From contig DATGZN010000075.1 in assembly GCA_035297145.1 (NCBI GenBank), positions 62,001 through 126,000 on the forward strand: 64,000 bases of DNA, given 5' to 3'. The notes under the pieces are model-generated. The model did no database searches. It worked only from the letters and a program-made list of their open reading frames with translations, and was not told the DNA's origin. Shown here one piece after another: positions 26,294 to 34,199 of this stretch. A program made the translations under genes and the position numbers. Position 1 is the stretch's first letter; each line of letters begins with the position of its first letter. The DNA comes from QHXW01 sp035297145 (GTDB taxonomy: Bacteria > Acidobacteriota > Terriglobia > Bryobacterales > Bryobacteraceae).

Positions 26294-26977
26294 ATGGATT
26301 CCACACGACGGACGTTCCTGACTGCGGCGGGTGCTGTGGCGGCGCAGAATGTGGCACAAGGACAAGATCGTGAACATGAGCATCAAGCCGTTCCATCCGA
26401 CGCCGCGTTGCGGGTGAAAGCGCTCGAATCGCTGCTCGTTGAAAAAGGACTCGTGGATCGAGCTGCGCTCGATCTGTTGGTTGATCGGTTTGAACACAAA
26501 GTGGGTCCGCGCAATGGAGCGCGCGTAGTGGCACGCGCCTGGGTGGATCCCGCTTACAAGAAGCGTCTGCTGGCGGATGCTCCATCGGCCATCGCGGAGC
26601 TAGGCTACACCAGCGGGCAGGGCGAACATATGCTGGTGGTCGAGAACGGTCCGAAGGTCCACAACCTGGTTGTATGCACGCTGTGTTCGTGCTATCCGTG
26701 GGCCGTACTGGGATTGCCGCCGGTTTGGTACAAGTCGGCGGCCTACCGGTCGCGTGCTGTGATCGACCCGCGCGGAATTCTGCGGGAATGCGGTACCCAA
26801 CTCGATGAAGACGTCGAAGTTCATGTCTGGGACAGCACGGCGGAGCTGCGCTACCTCGTACTTCCCGAACGTCCGGCGGGCACGGACAATCTGAGCGAAG
26901 CAGAACTCGCGGAACTGGTTACGAGGGACGCGATGGTGGGCGTTTCCAAGGTGCCACCTCCGGGAGAAAAAGTATGA
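26294..26977 (+). CDS. nthA: Cobalt-type nitrile hydratase alpha subunit with Tat-like signal
   Basis: 227 aa. Nitrile hydratase converts nitriles to amides. The metal-binding loop CTLCSC (Cys128, Cys131, Cys133) has Thr after the first Cys, as in cobalt enzymes. The core (LVEKGLVDRAALD, GARVVARAWVDPAYKKRLL, YPWAVLGLPPVWYK, LRECGTQL) is standard. Unusually the N terminus reads STRRTFLTAAGAVAAQN, a twin-arginine motif followed by a short apolar stretch. Classical enzymes are cytoplasmic, so export as a folded, metal-loaded heteromer is an inference worth testing. It overlaps nthB by 4 bp. Confidence 0.92.
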   Translation: MDSTRRTFLTAAGAVAAQNVAQGQDREHEHQAVPSDAALRVKALESLLVEKGLVDRAALDLLVDRFEHKVGPRNGARVVARAWVDPAYKKRLLADAPSAIAELGYTSGQGEHMLVVENGPKVHNLVVCTLCSCYPWAVLGLPPVWYKSAAYRSRAVIDPRGILRECGTQLDEDVEVHVWDSTAELRYLVLPERPAGTDNLSEAELAELVTRDAMVGVSKVPPPGEKV

Positions 26978-27633
26978 ACGGCGTCCATGACATGGGTGGT
27001 CTGCAAGATATGGGCCCCGTCCAACACGAAAAGCAAGAGCCCGTGTTCCATGCAGCCTGGGAGGGGCGGATATACGGGATCGACCGGGCGCTCCGGTTCA
27101 TAGGTAAATGGAACCTGGATACGTGGCGTCATCAAATCGAATTGCTTCCGCCCGCCGACTACTTTCGCATGACGTACTACGAGCGGTGGCTGCGGATCAA
27201 TGAGCAGCTGGCGGTGAAATACGGCCTGGTCACGCCGAAGGAACTCGAGACCGGCGCGCCAGATCCCGGCTCGGCGAAAGCCACCCCGACCCTGACAGCT
27301 GCCGTTGCAGCTCAGCGTCTTGGTCGCGGTATTCCTTCGAGTCATGATCCCAAGGTTTCACCTCGGTTCACGGTTGGCCAGCGTGCACGCGCCCGAAATA
27401 TGAATCCAACGGGGCACACGCGACTCCCACGTTATGCGCGTGGCAAGTTGGGCATCATCACGCACGATCACGGTGTCTACTCGTTTCCCGACACCAATGC
27501 GCACTTCCAGGGCGAAAAGCGCCAGCACGTCTACTCCGTTCGTTTTGCCGCGCGCGAACTTTGGGGTGAGAACGCCTCACCCCGGGACTCCGTTCATCTG
27601 GACATGTGGGACGACTATCTTGAGCACGCCTGA
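26974..27633 (+). CDS. nthB: Nitrile hydratase beta subunit
   Basis: 219 aa. N-terminal MNGVHDMGGLQDMGPV and FHAAWEGRIYGIDRAL, and the C-terminal SH3-like part (FTVGQRARARNMNPTGHTRLPRYARGKLG, GEKRQHVYSVRFAARELWGE) are characteristic of the beta subunit, which lines the active site and supplies arginines that hydrogen-bond the modified cysteines. No signal peptide, as expected if it is exported piggyback with a Tat-targeted alpha subunit, or if the complex stays cytoplasmic. ATGA overlap with nthA and 14-bp overlap with the following accessory gene. Confidence 0.94.
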   Translation: MNGVHDMGGLQDMGPVQHEKQEPVFHAAWEGRIYGIDRALRFIGKWNLDTWRHQIELLPPADYFRMTYYERWLRINEQLAVKYGLVTPKELETGAPDPGSAKATPTLTAAVAAQRLGRGIPSSHDPKVSPRFTVGQRARARNMNPTGHTRLPRYARGKLGIITHDHGVYSFPDTNAHFQGEKRQHVYSVRFAARELWGENASPRDSVHLDMWDDYLEHA

Positions 27634-27973
27634 CCTCAACTTACCGCGTCTGCCGCGCGACGAGGACGGACTCGTGTTTGCCGAACCCTGGCAGGCGCAG
27701 GCGTTCGCGCTCGCGGTCAGGCTTTCTGAACAGGGCTACTTCACCTGGAAGGAATGGGCGGCGGCGCTCGCCGGAGAACTGAAGGCCGCCGCGGATCGCG
27801 GTGAACCGGACGACGGCTCGCGCTACTACGAATATTGGCTGGCGGCGCTCGAACGATTGGTCACCGCAAAAGGGCTATCGAATCCGGCGGCCATGCTAGA
27901 GCGGAAGGAAGCGTGGGCCGATGCGTATCGCCACACGCCACACGGCAAACCGGTCGAGCTTCGGGAACTTTGA
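27620..27973 (+). CDS. Nitrile hydratase accessory (activator) protein
   Basis: 117 aa from TTG 27620, inside the end of nthB; no ATG or GTG gives the full domain without reading far into nthB. The sequence resembles the N-terminal part of the beta subunit (LVFAEPWQAQAFALAVRLSEQGYFTWKEWAAAL, YYEYWLAALERLVTAKGL), as do P14K/NhlE-type activators that mediate cobalt insertion by swapping the alpha subunit. Its place as third gene fits cobalt nitrile hydratase operons. The stop is 2 bp from that of the convergent radical SAM gene. Confidence 0.85.
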   Translation: MSTPDLNLPRLPRDEDGLVFAEPWQAQAFALAVRLSEQGYFTWKEWAAALAGELKAAADRGEPDDGSRYYEYWLAALERLVTAKGLSNPAAMLERKEAWADAYRHTPHGKPVELREL

Positions 27974-27975
27974 GG

Positions 27976-29067
27976 CTATTCCGGTTCGTACAGACAGAAC
28001 GGATCTTCTGCCAGCGGATTGCCCGTCGCCCCGTATGCCCGAGCGCGCGATCCGCCGCACAGCGCGCGGTACTCGCACACGCCGCACCGTCCCTCGAACT
28101 GCGTGGGGTCGTGCAGCGATTGGAACAGCGGAGCATTGCGATAGATGTCGGCAACACGATCCTTGCGCACGTTGCCCACGCTCAGCGGCAGAAACCCGGC
28201 CGGACAAATGTCGCCCGTGTTCCCAACGAACATGATGCCGTGGCCGTCGCGGATGCCGAAGCTGCGAAACGCCGGGCTGCGCTTGATCTGGTCGCCGGTC
28301 ACGCCTTCAGCACGCATCCGGTCGAGCGCCACGCGGCGATAGGAGGGCGCTTCCGTAGTCGCGACCGTGAAGGATGCCGCGCGCGACGTTTCGAAAATCC
28401 AGCCCATCAGCTTCTCGCCTTGTTCCGGCGTGAGCGGTTGCAGCACTTTGCCGCGCCCCACGGAGATCAGGAAGAACAGGCTCCAGCGCGCGACTCCCAA
28501 CGGCTTCAGCAGTTCGTAAATCGCCGGTGCGTCATCGGCCGTTTCCGCAGCCACAAGCGTGTTGACCTGCAACGGCATCTCGAGTTCCTGGGCCCAGCGC
28601 ATCGCCTGCACCGTGCGGTCGAAGGTGCCCGGTACGCCGCGAATCGAATCATGGCGTGCGGCGGTCGAGCCGTCCAGACTGAGGCCTAAGCCTTCCACGC
28701 CACGCTCTTTGAGCCGCACCAGCACCTCGCGCGTGAACGCCGGTGTGGCCGCCGGAGTGATGGAAACGCCGATGCCCAGTTTGCGTGCTTCGTCGATCAG
28801 TTCGTAGAGATCCGGCCGGGCCAGCGGATCGCCGCCGGTCAAAATCAGTTGCGGCAAGGGCTCGCCGAAATCCGGAATCTGGCGAAGAAAGGCAACGCCC
28901 TCCTCGAATGTCAGTTCCATGGGATGAGGGGTGGGGACGGCTTCGGCGCGGCAGTGCCGGCACGCGAGCGCACAGGCCTGCGTGGTTTCCCAATAAATGT
29001 TGAGGGGCGTCCGCGCGTAGTCACGCGGTGCGTGGTGGCCGCCGCCATGGTGGAGGGAACCTGCCAT
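27976..29067 (-). CDS. Radical SAM/SPASM protein
   Basis: 363 aa from ATG 29067; a farther start at 29154 would add 29 unconvincing residues. The radical SAM cluster motif ACALACRHC has Cys32, Cys36 and Cys39 (CxxxCxxC), followed by the GGDPLARPDL SAM-binding region. The C terminus has a SPASM-type set of cysteines (ICPAGFLPL, RCGVCEYRALCGGSRARAY, DPFCLYEPE) for auxiliary clusters. The N terminus is His-rich (HHGGGHH). Relatives act in heme d1/AhbD-like chemistry or in peptide and cofactor maturation; the substrate here is unknown. Convergent with the nitrile hydratase operon but no evidence of a shared role. Confidence 0.88.
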   Translation of the reverse strand: MAGSLHHGGGHHAPRDYARTPLNIYWETTQACALACRHCRAEAVPTPHPMELTFEEGVAFLRQIPDFGEPLPQLILTGGDPLARPDLYELIDEARKLGIGVSITPAATPAFTREVLVRLKERGVEGLGLSLDGSTAARHDSIRGVPGTFDRTVQAMRWAQELEMPLQVNTLVAAETADDAPAIYELLKPLGVARWSLFFLISVGRGKVLQPLTPEQGEKLMGWIFETSRAASFTVATTEAPSYRRVALDRMRAEGVTGDQIKRSPAFRSFGIRDGHGIMFVGNTGDICPAGFLPLSVGNVRKDRVADIYRNAPLFQSLHDPTQFEGRCGVCEYRALCGGSRARAYGATGNPLAEDPFCLYEPE

Positions 29068-29165
29068 GTTTCCAGGGTACACTGGGGCCCGCCAAATCGG
29101 GTGAAATGCCGCATCTTCCCGTGGAATCTCGCCCCCGCCTGCTAACACATACACATTAGCTATCG

Positions 29166-29220
29166 GGGTGACTCACCCAGTCTGGCTTTGGAGTTGAAGT
29201 CCTCCGATTTCATGGACTTC
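29166..29220 (+). promoter_or_regulatory. Palindromes in leader of hydrogenase operon
   Basis: A perfect 6-1-6 palindrome GGGTGACTCACCC (29166-29178) is followed by a second inverted repeat, GAAGTCC (29196-29202) and GGACTTC (29214-29220), 11 bp apart. They lie between the divergent radical SAM gene and the first hydrogenase gene, whose strong GGGGGG-type ribosome site follows. One may be a regulator site and the other an RNA hairpin; neither matches an operator I know. Confidence 0.4.
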
Positions 29221-29252
29221 GAACTGCAGGTTACTTCCTCTGGGGGGGAACC

Positions 29253-29780
29253 ATGACGGCTCACGAACTGCCAGATGCGGCCGAACAGGCGTTCATCGAC
29301 GATTTGATCGTCAAGCGTGGCGGCCGTCCCGGCGCGCTGCTCGGGATTCTGGAGGCGGTGCAAAGCCACGATGCTCGCAAATATCTGCCGATGGGGACGT
29401 TGCGTTACATCGCGGAAAAGACCCGCGTTCCTCTCTCCCGCATTTACAGCGTTGCGACATTTTACTCGCTTTTCAATTTGCAGCCGCAAGGTGCTAACAC
29501 CATCTGCATTTGCCGGGGAACGGCGTGTCATACCAGGGGGTCGCGCAACCTGCTGGAGAGTATACGCCTGGATCTCGGCCTCGAGGACGCCGGGGATCGG
29601 TACGAAGCCGACAAGCTTTCCATCACGACGCCGGACGGCAAATTCACGGTGCGCACGGTGGCTTGCTTTGGGCAATGCGCGCTTGCGCCAGTGGCGGAAA
29701 TCAATCATCACATTTGCGGGCACGTCAATGAGCGCACGCTGGAGCGGGAAATCAACGCCATCAAACGGGAGAGCAACTGA
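29253..29780 (+). CDS. HoxE/NuoE-like [2Fe-2S] subunit of NiFe hydrogenase
   Basis: 175 aa. Thioredoxin-like ferredoxin of the NuoE/HoxE family: the helical N-terminal part (YIAEKTRVPLSRIYSVATFY) is followed by ICRGTACHTRGS and TVACFGQCALAP, which supply the four cysteines of a [2Fe-2S] cluster (CxxxxC and CxxxC). It passes electrons between the flavin subunit and other clusters in the diaphorase moiety. A strong ribosome site precedes ATG 29253. The stop overlaps the next start by one base (TGATG), and all five operon genes are in the same orientation. Confidence 0.92.
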   Translation: MTAHELPDAAEQAFIDDLIVKRGGRPGALLGILEAVQSHDARKYLPMGTLRYIAEKTRVPLSRIYSVATFYSLFNLQPQGANTICICRGTACHTRGSRNLLESIRLDLGLEDAGDRYEADKLSITTPDGKFTVRTVACFGQCALAPVAEINHHICGHVNERTLEREINAIKRESN

Positions 29781-32700
29781 TGCCCAGGATTCAGGACATC
29801 AGCACGTTTCATGCGGTTCGCGACGCCGGCCTCAATAAGCTGGTTCCCTCAGTCCCGCGTGTGGCCATCGGAATGGGCACGTGCGGTCGCGGCAATGGCG
29901 GGGAAGGCGTGTTTCACGCTTTTCAAGAAGCCATCGATCGCACCGGTGCGGATGTGCAACTTACCAGCGTGGGATGTTTCGGCGCCTGCTCGCAGGAGCC
30001 TCTGGTCAACATCCACGTCCCTGGCCGCGCGCTTACGGTGCTCCGCAGGGTGCAGGCCCACGACGCTGAACAGATTCTGCACGATCTTTCCATGGGAAAC
30101 ATCACTCCCGACCTGGCCTACTGCACCATCGAGGAGTGGGACCACATTACCGCGCACATCAAGTACGGTCCCGGCTACCCGGAGTTGCCGGCTTGGAACG
30201 AGGTGCCATTTTTCAAGGGCCAGAAAAAGATCGTTCTGCGCAATTGTGGCTTCATCAACCCCGATGACATTGAGGAATACATCGCCGTTGGCGGACATGA
30301 GGCGCTGTACAAGGTTCTGATCGACGCCCAGCCCGCCAACGTGATTGAGCAGATCAAAGCGTCCAAACTGCGTGGGCGCGGCGGGGCGGGTTACCTGACC
30401 GGCAACAAGTGGGAGTTTCTCGCCAAAGCCAAGGCGGACCGGAAGTACATCATCTGCAACGCGGACGAAGGCGATCCCGGCGCGTACATGAACCGCAACG
30501 AGATCGAAAGCGATCCGCATGCGCTGTTGGAGGGCATGATTATCGGCGCTTATGTGATGGGGGCGACCGAAGGCATCATCTATGTACGGGCGGAGTATCC
30601 GCTGGCGGTGCACCGTCTGATGCGCGCGATCGAACAGGCCAGGGAATACGGCATGCTCGGGAGCAACATACTGGGCCGCGGATTCAACTTTGATATCGAG
30701 CTGGTGGAAGGAGCAGGGGCATTTGTTTGCGGCGAGGAAACGGCGCTGATCGCGTCGCTCGAAGGTGAATCGGGGCGGCCCAGGCCACGCCCGCCGTTTC
30801 CCGCCCAAAAAGGGCTCTGGGGGAAACCGACCAATATCAATAACGTCGAGACCTGGTACAACATCGCGCCCATCGTCACCAAAGGTCCGGCATGGTTCAC
30901 CGAAACCGGCAGCCCCAAGAGTTCGGGCACCAAAGTGTTCTCACTGGTGGGCAAGATCCAAAACACGGGCCTCGTAGAAATGCCTTTGGGCACGCCGCTC
31001 AAGACCTTCATCTACGACATTGGCGAGGGCGGCGTGAACGGCCGGAGCATCAAAGCCGTGCAGTCGGGCGGTCCTTCAGGCGGCTGCATCCCGCAGGAGA
31101 TGTTCGATACGCCGGTGGACTACGAAAGCCTGGTGCAGCTTGGTTGCATCATGGGCTCGGGCGGCATGGTGGTCATGGATGAAGACAACTGCATGGTGGA
31201 CGTGGCGCGCTATTTCATCGAGTTCACACACTCGGAATCGTGCGGCAAGTGCGTGCCATGCAGGGTCGGGCTAGACAAGGCTCTTCGCATTCTCAATGCC
31301 TTCACCGAAGGAGCCGCGAAATCGGAGCACCTCGACGTTCTCGACGAACTGGGCCGCATGATTCGTGACTGCTCGCTGTGCGGGCTGGGCCAGTCCGCGC
31401 CCAATCCCGTGCTAACGACCATGCGGCACTTCCGCCACGAGTTCGAGGATCACATCGTCAGGCGGCGCTGCCGGGCCGGGGTTTGCGAAGAACTGGCGTT
31501 GTCCCCTTGTGAGAACAGTTGCCCGCTGCACATGAACATTCCCCGGTTCCTCGCGCTCTACAAAGAAGGGCGGATCGAGGACGCGTTCGAATCCGTTATT
31601 CTCGATAACCCGCTGCCTTCCTCCACCGGCCGTGTGTGCCAGCATCCCTGCGACAACCGGTGCCGCCGCCAGACCGTGGATGAGGCGGTGAACATGCGCG
31701 AGGTGCACCGGTTCATCGCGGATTCGATCTTTCTGTCGGATCGGTACGAGGCCATGGTGGCGCGCATCGTGGCGCGGAAGCTCGAGCCCACGGGACGCAA
31801 GATCGCCATCGCCGGGGCGGGGCCAACCGGCCTCACGGCTGCTTTCTATCTGGCGTTGCTGGGGCACCAGGTCACGGTTTTCGATGCCAAGTCCGAAGCG
31901 GGCGGCATGCTGCGCTTTGCGCTGCCGGATTATCGTTTGCCCAAATCCGTGCTGCGGCGTGAGATCGGGCTGATCGAACGAATGGGAGTCAAGTTTGTCT
32001 TCGACACCAGGATCGGCTTTGACGTGCCCTTGAACGACATACAGGACGGCTACGATGCCGCCTTCATCTCCATCGGTACTTGGAAGGATTCCTGGGTGTA
32101 CCTCCCCGGAACCGAACTGAAAGGTGTGCACACGGCGCTGAATTTCCTTGAGTCCGTGGCGAAGAAGCAGGAAATTCCGCTGGGCCGCAAGGTAGCCATC
32201 ATTGGCGGTGGAAATGCGGCCATCGACTCGGCACGCACGGCCATGCGCATGGGGTCGGAAGTGCAGATTCTTTACCGGCGCGAGCGCGGGGACATGCCTG
32301 CCATCGAAGAGGAGACCGAAGCCGCTCAGCAGGAAGGCGCGAAGATCGTGTTTCTGGTGGCGCCGCACCGCATCATCGGGGATGCGGAGGGCAACGTGAA
32401 GGCCATCGAGGTAGTCAAAACCAGGCTGGGAGAATACGACTCCTCGGGTCGGCGCAAGCCGGTCGCCACGGCGGAGATCCGGCGCTTCGAATGTGACAGC
32501 GTGATTCTGGCGGTGGGCGAGAGTTTCGATCTGGATTTTGCGCGCGCCTCGGGCTTGCAGATGAAAGAATCGGGCACCATCGAAGTAGACCGCTTTACGC
32601 TCGAGACCAGCCGGCCCACGTTTTACGCCGGCGGCGATGTGATCAGCGGGGCGTCCAACGTCTCCAACGCCATGGGCTACGGCAAGAAGGCCGCGCGCAA

Positions 32701-32938
32701 CATCGACGAGCGGCTGATGGGCGACCACCGGTGGAACCGGCTGTTCCCGGAGTTTGAGTACGACGAGACGCCTCCGGAACAACCCGACGCCAGCCGGCGG
32801 CACACGGGCCATCACATTCCGGTGAGCGGCCGCGCGCGGAATTTCCAGGAAGTGGTTCTGGGTCTGACCGCGGAAGAGGCACTGGAAGAGGCATGCCGGT
32901 GCCTGCGTTGCGACGTCAAGACCGCGAACACGAGGTGA
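29780..32938 (+). CDS. HoxF/NuoF-like diaphorase fused to GltD/NfnB-like FAD module
   Basis: 1052 aa, about twice a normal HoxF. Residues 1-105: thioredoxin-like segment with GTCGRGNGG and VGCFGAC. Residues about 147-545: NuoF core with FMN/NADH motif LRGRGGAGYLTGNKW and [4Fe-4S] motif ESCGKCVPC...CSLCGLG (about 484-532). Residues about 565-1050: glutamate-synthase small-subunit-like domain with cysteine motifs CENSCPLHMN and CQHPCDNRC, FAD site IAIAGAGPTGLTAAFY (about 674) and second nucleotide site VAIIGGGNAAIDSA with YRRER (about 804-830), which favours NADPH. No frameshift separates the halves. The fusion would give the hydrogenase two nucleotide sites and two flavins. Confidence 0.93.
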   Translation: MPRIQDISTFHAVRDAGLNKLVPSVPRVAIGMGTCGRGNGGEGVFHAFQEAIDRTGADVQLTSVGCFGACSQEPLVNIHVPGRALTVLRRVQAHDAEQILHDLSMGNITPDLAYCTIEEWDHITAHIKYGPGYPELPAWNEVPFFKGQKKIVLRNCGFINPDDIEEYIAVGGHEALYKVLIDAQPANVIEQIKASKLRGRGGAGYLTGNKWEFLAKAKADRKYIICNADEGDPGAYMNRNEIESDPHALLEGMIIGAYVMGATEGIIYVRAEYPLAVHRLMRAIEQAREYGMLGSNILGRGFNFDIELVEGAGAFVCGEETALIASLEGESGRPRPRPPFPAQKGLWGKPTNINNVETWYNIAPIVTKGPAWFTETGSPKSSGTKVFSLVGKIQNTGLVEMPLGTPLKTFIYDIGEGGVNGRSIKAVQSGGPSGGCIPQEMFDTPVDYESLVQLGCIMGSGGMVVMDEDNCMVDVARYFIEFTHSESCGKCVPCRVGLDKALRILNAFTEGAAKSEHLDVLDELGRMIRDCSLCGLGQSAPNPVLTTMRHFRHEFEDHIVRRRCRAGVCEELALSPCENSCPLHMNIPRFLALYKEGRIEDAFESVILDNPLPSSTGRVCQHPCDNRCRRQTVDEAVNMREVHRFIADSIFLSDRYEAMVARIVARKLEPTGRKIAIAGAGPTGLTAAFYLALLGHQVTVFDAKSEAGGMLRFALPDYRLPKSVLRREIGLIERMGVKFVFDTRIGFDVPLNDIQDGYDAAFISIGTWKDSWVYLPGTELKGVHTALNFLESVAKKQEIPLGRKVAIIGGGNAAIDSARTAMRMGSEVQILYRRERGDMPAIEEETEAAQQEGAKIVFLVAPHRIIGDAEGNVKAIEVVKTRLGEYDSSGRRKPVATAEIRRFECDSVILAVGESFDLDFARASGLQMKESGTIEVDRFTLETSRPTFYAGGDVISGASNVSNAMGYGKKAARNIDERLMGDHRWNRLFPEFEYDETPPEQPDASRRHTGHHIPVSGRARNFQEVVLGLTAEEALEEACRCLRCDVKTANTR

Positions 32939-32948
32939 GGGAGGACAC

Positions 32949-33662
32949 GTGCCGGCGAAAGTACTATCCATCCGAATTGATGGCGAGCTGGTGAAAGCCA
33001 CCGAGGGACAAACGATTCTCGAAGCGGCGCGAGCGGCCGGGAAATATATCCCGACGCTTTGCTACCTGGAGGGACTGAGCGCAGTCGGTGCGTGCCGCTT
33101 GTGCATCGTGCAGGCATCCGGCACGAACCGTCTTCTGCCGGCCTGCACCACGCCGGTGCAAGACGGGATGTCGGTCACCACCAACTCACCGCGCCTCGCG
33201 GAATACCGCCGCATTGCGGTGGAATTGCTGCTGGTCGAGCGCAATCACATCTGTGCGGTGTGCGTTTCGAACGGCCACTGCGAATTGCAATCCATGGCGC
33301 AGTCGCTCGGCGTGACACACGTGCGTTATCCGTATAACTACCCGAACCTGCCGGTTGACATGTCGCACGAGCGCTTCGTGCTGGATCACAACCGCTGCAT
33401 CCTGTGTACACGGTGCGTGCGGGTTTGCGCGGAAGTGGAAGGGGCGCACGTGTGGGAAATCACGTCGCGCGGCATTCAAGCGCGGCTGGTCAGCGACTTG
33501 AACCAGGCATGGGGCGATGCCACGAGTTGTACGAGCTGCGGCAAGTGCGTGCAGGCCTGCCCGACCGGAGCGCTCGCTGAGAAGGGACGCTCAGTGGAAG
33601 AAATGGAAAAAAGGTGCGGCAACATCAGCGCATTGGCGATCCATGGGAGAGTGCTGGCATGA
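32949..33662 (+). CDS. HoxU/NuoG-like iron-sulfur subunit
   Basis: 237 aa from GTG 32949 with GAGGTGAGGGAGG just upstream. An N-terminal plant-type [2Fe-2S] domain (TLCYLEGLSAVGACRLC, LLPACTTPV) is followed by a NuoG-like segment (CAVCVSNGHCEL) and two [4Fe-4S] motifs CILCTRCVRVC and CTSCGKCVQACP. HoxU wires the flavin subunit to the hydrogenase small subunit. It overlaps the small-subunit gene by 4 bp. The large molybdopterin-like domain of NuoG is absent, as in Hox hydrogenases. Confidence 0.92.
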   Translation: MPAKVLSIRIDGELVKATEGQTILEAARAAGKYIPTLCYLEGLSAVGACRLCIVQASGTNRLLPACTTPVQDGMSVTTNSPRLAEYRRIAVELLLVERNHICAVCVSNGHCELQSMAQSLGVTHVRYPYNYPNLPVDMSHERFVLDHNRCILCTRCVRVCAEVEGAHVWEITSRGIQARLVSDLNQAWGDATSCTSCGKCVQACPTGALAEKGRSVEEMEKRCGNISALAIHGRVLA

Positions 33663-34189
33663 AGAAAGTGCGGCTGGCAACGGTGTGGCTGGATGGCTGC
33701 TCGGGGTGCCATATGTCCCTGCTGGACATCGATGCGGGGATCATTGCGCTGGCGGAGCAGGCGGACATCGTTTACGGCCCGCTGGTAGATGCGCAGGAGT
33801 TTCCCGAGAATGTCGACATCACGCTGGTCGAAGGCGCGGTGAGCAGCCAGGACGATTTGAACAAGATCCAAAACATCCGCGGACGTACGAGGGTTCTGGT
33901 GGCGTTAGGGGACTGCGCGGTCACTGGTAATGTTCCCGCCATGCGGAACTCGATTCCGGTGAGCCGCCTGTTGCAGCGCATATACGGTGAAGGCCCGACG
34001 GGGAAGTTGACGATGCCTGTCGAAGGAGTTCCACAGCTTCTGCCACAGGCCTGCCCGCTGCACGACTACGTGCACGTGGATTTGCACGTACCCGGATGCC
34101 CGCCCAGCTCACAAACCATTCTGACAGTGATCCAGGATTTCCTGGCGGGCCGGAATCCGGATTTCGGGTCCAAGGTCAAGTTCGGATGA
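33659..34189 (+). CDS. NiFe-hydrogenase small subunit (HoxY-like)
   Basis: 176 aa from ATG 33659, overlapping the previous stop by 4 bp. It carries the proximal [4Fe-4S] cluster: WLDGCSGCHMSLLD gives CxxC, with the third and fourth ligands in ALGDCAVTGNVP and VPGCPPSSQT. There is no Tat signal, so the enzyme is cytoplasmic, as in group 3 hydrogenases. It pairs with the large subunit encoded immediately downstream. Confidence 0.94.
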   Translation: MKKVRLATVWLDGCSGCHMSLLDIDAGIIALAEQADIVYGPLVDAQEFPENVDITLVEGAVSSQDDLNKIQNIRGRTRVLVALGDCAVTGNVPAMRNSIPVSRLLQRIYGEGPTGKLTMPVEGVPQLLPQACPLHDYVHVDLHVPGCPPSSQTILTVIQDFLAGRNPDFGSKVKFG

Positions 34190-34199
34190 GGGGATGGCG

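Noticed and set aside
26294..27973. Thiocyanate hydrolase instead of nitrile hydratase
   Set aside because: Both share the CTLCSC motif, but here the alpha-beta-activator gene order and separate beta subunit fit nitrile hydratase; a search could still change this.
29180..29200. Sigma-54 promoter before the hydrogenase operon (TGGCTTTGGAGTTGA)
   Set aside because: The -12 element reads GA rather than GC, so the match is incomplete.
31412..33001. 529-codon minus-strand ORF opposite the fused HoxF-like gene
   Set aside because: The plus-strand reading has all expected motifs; this ORF is a codon-bias shadow.
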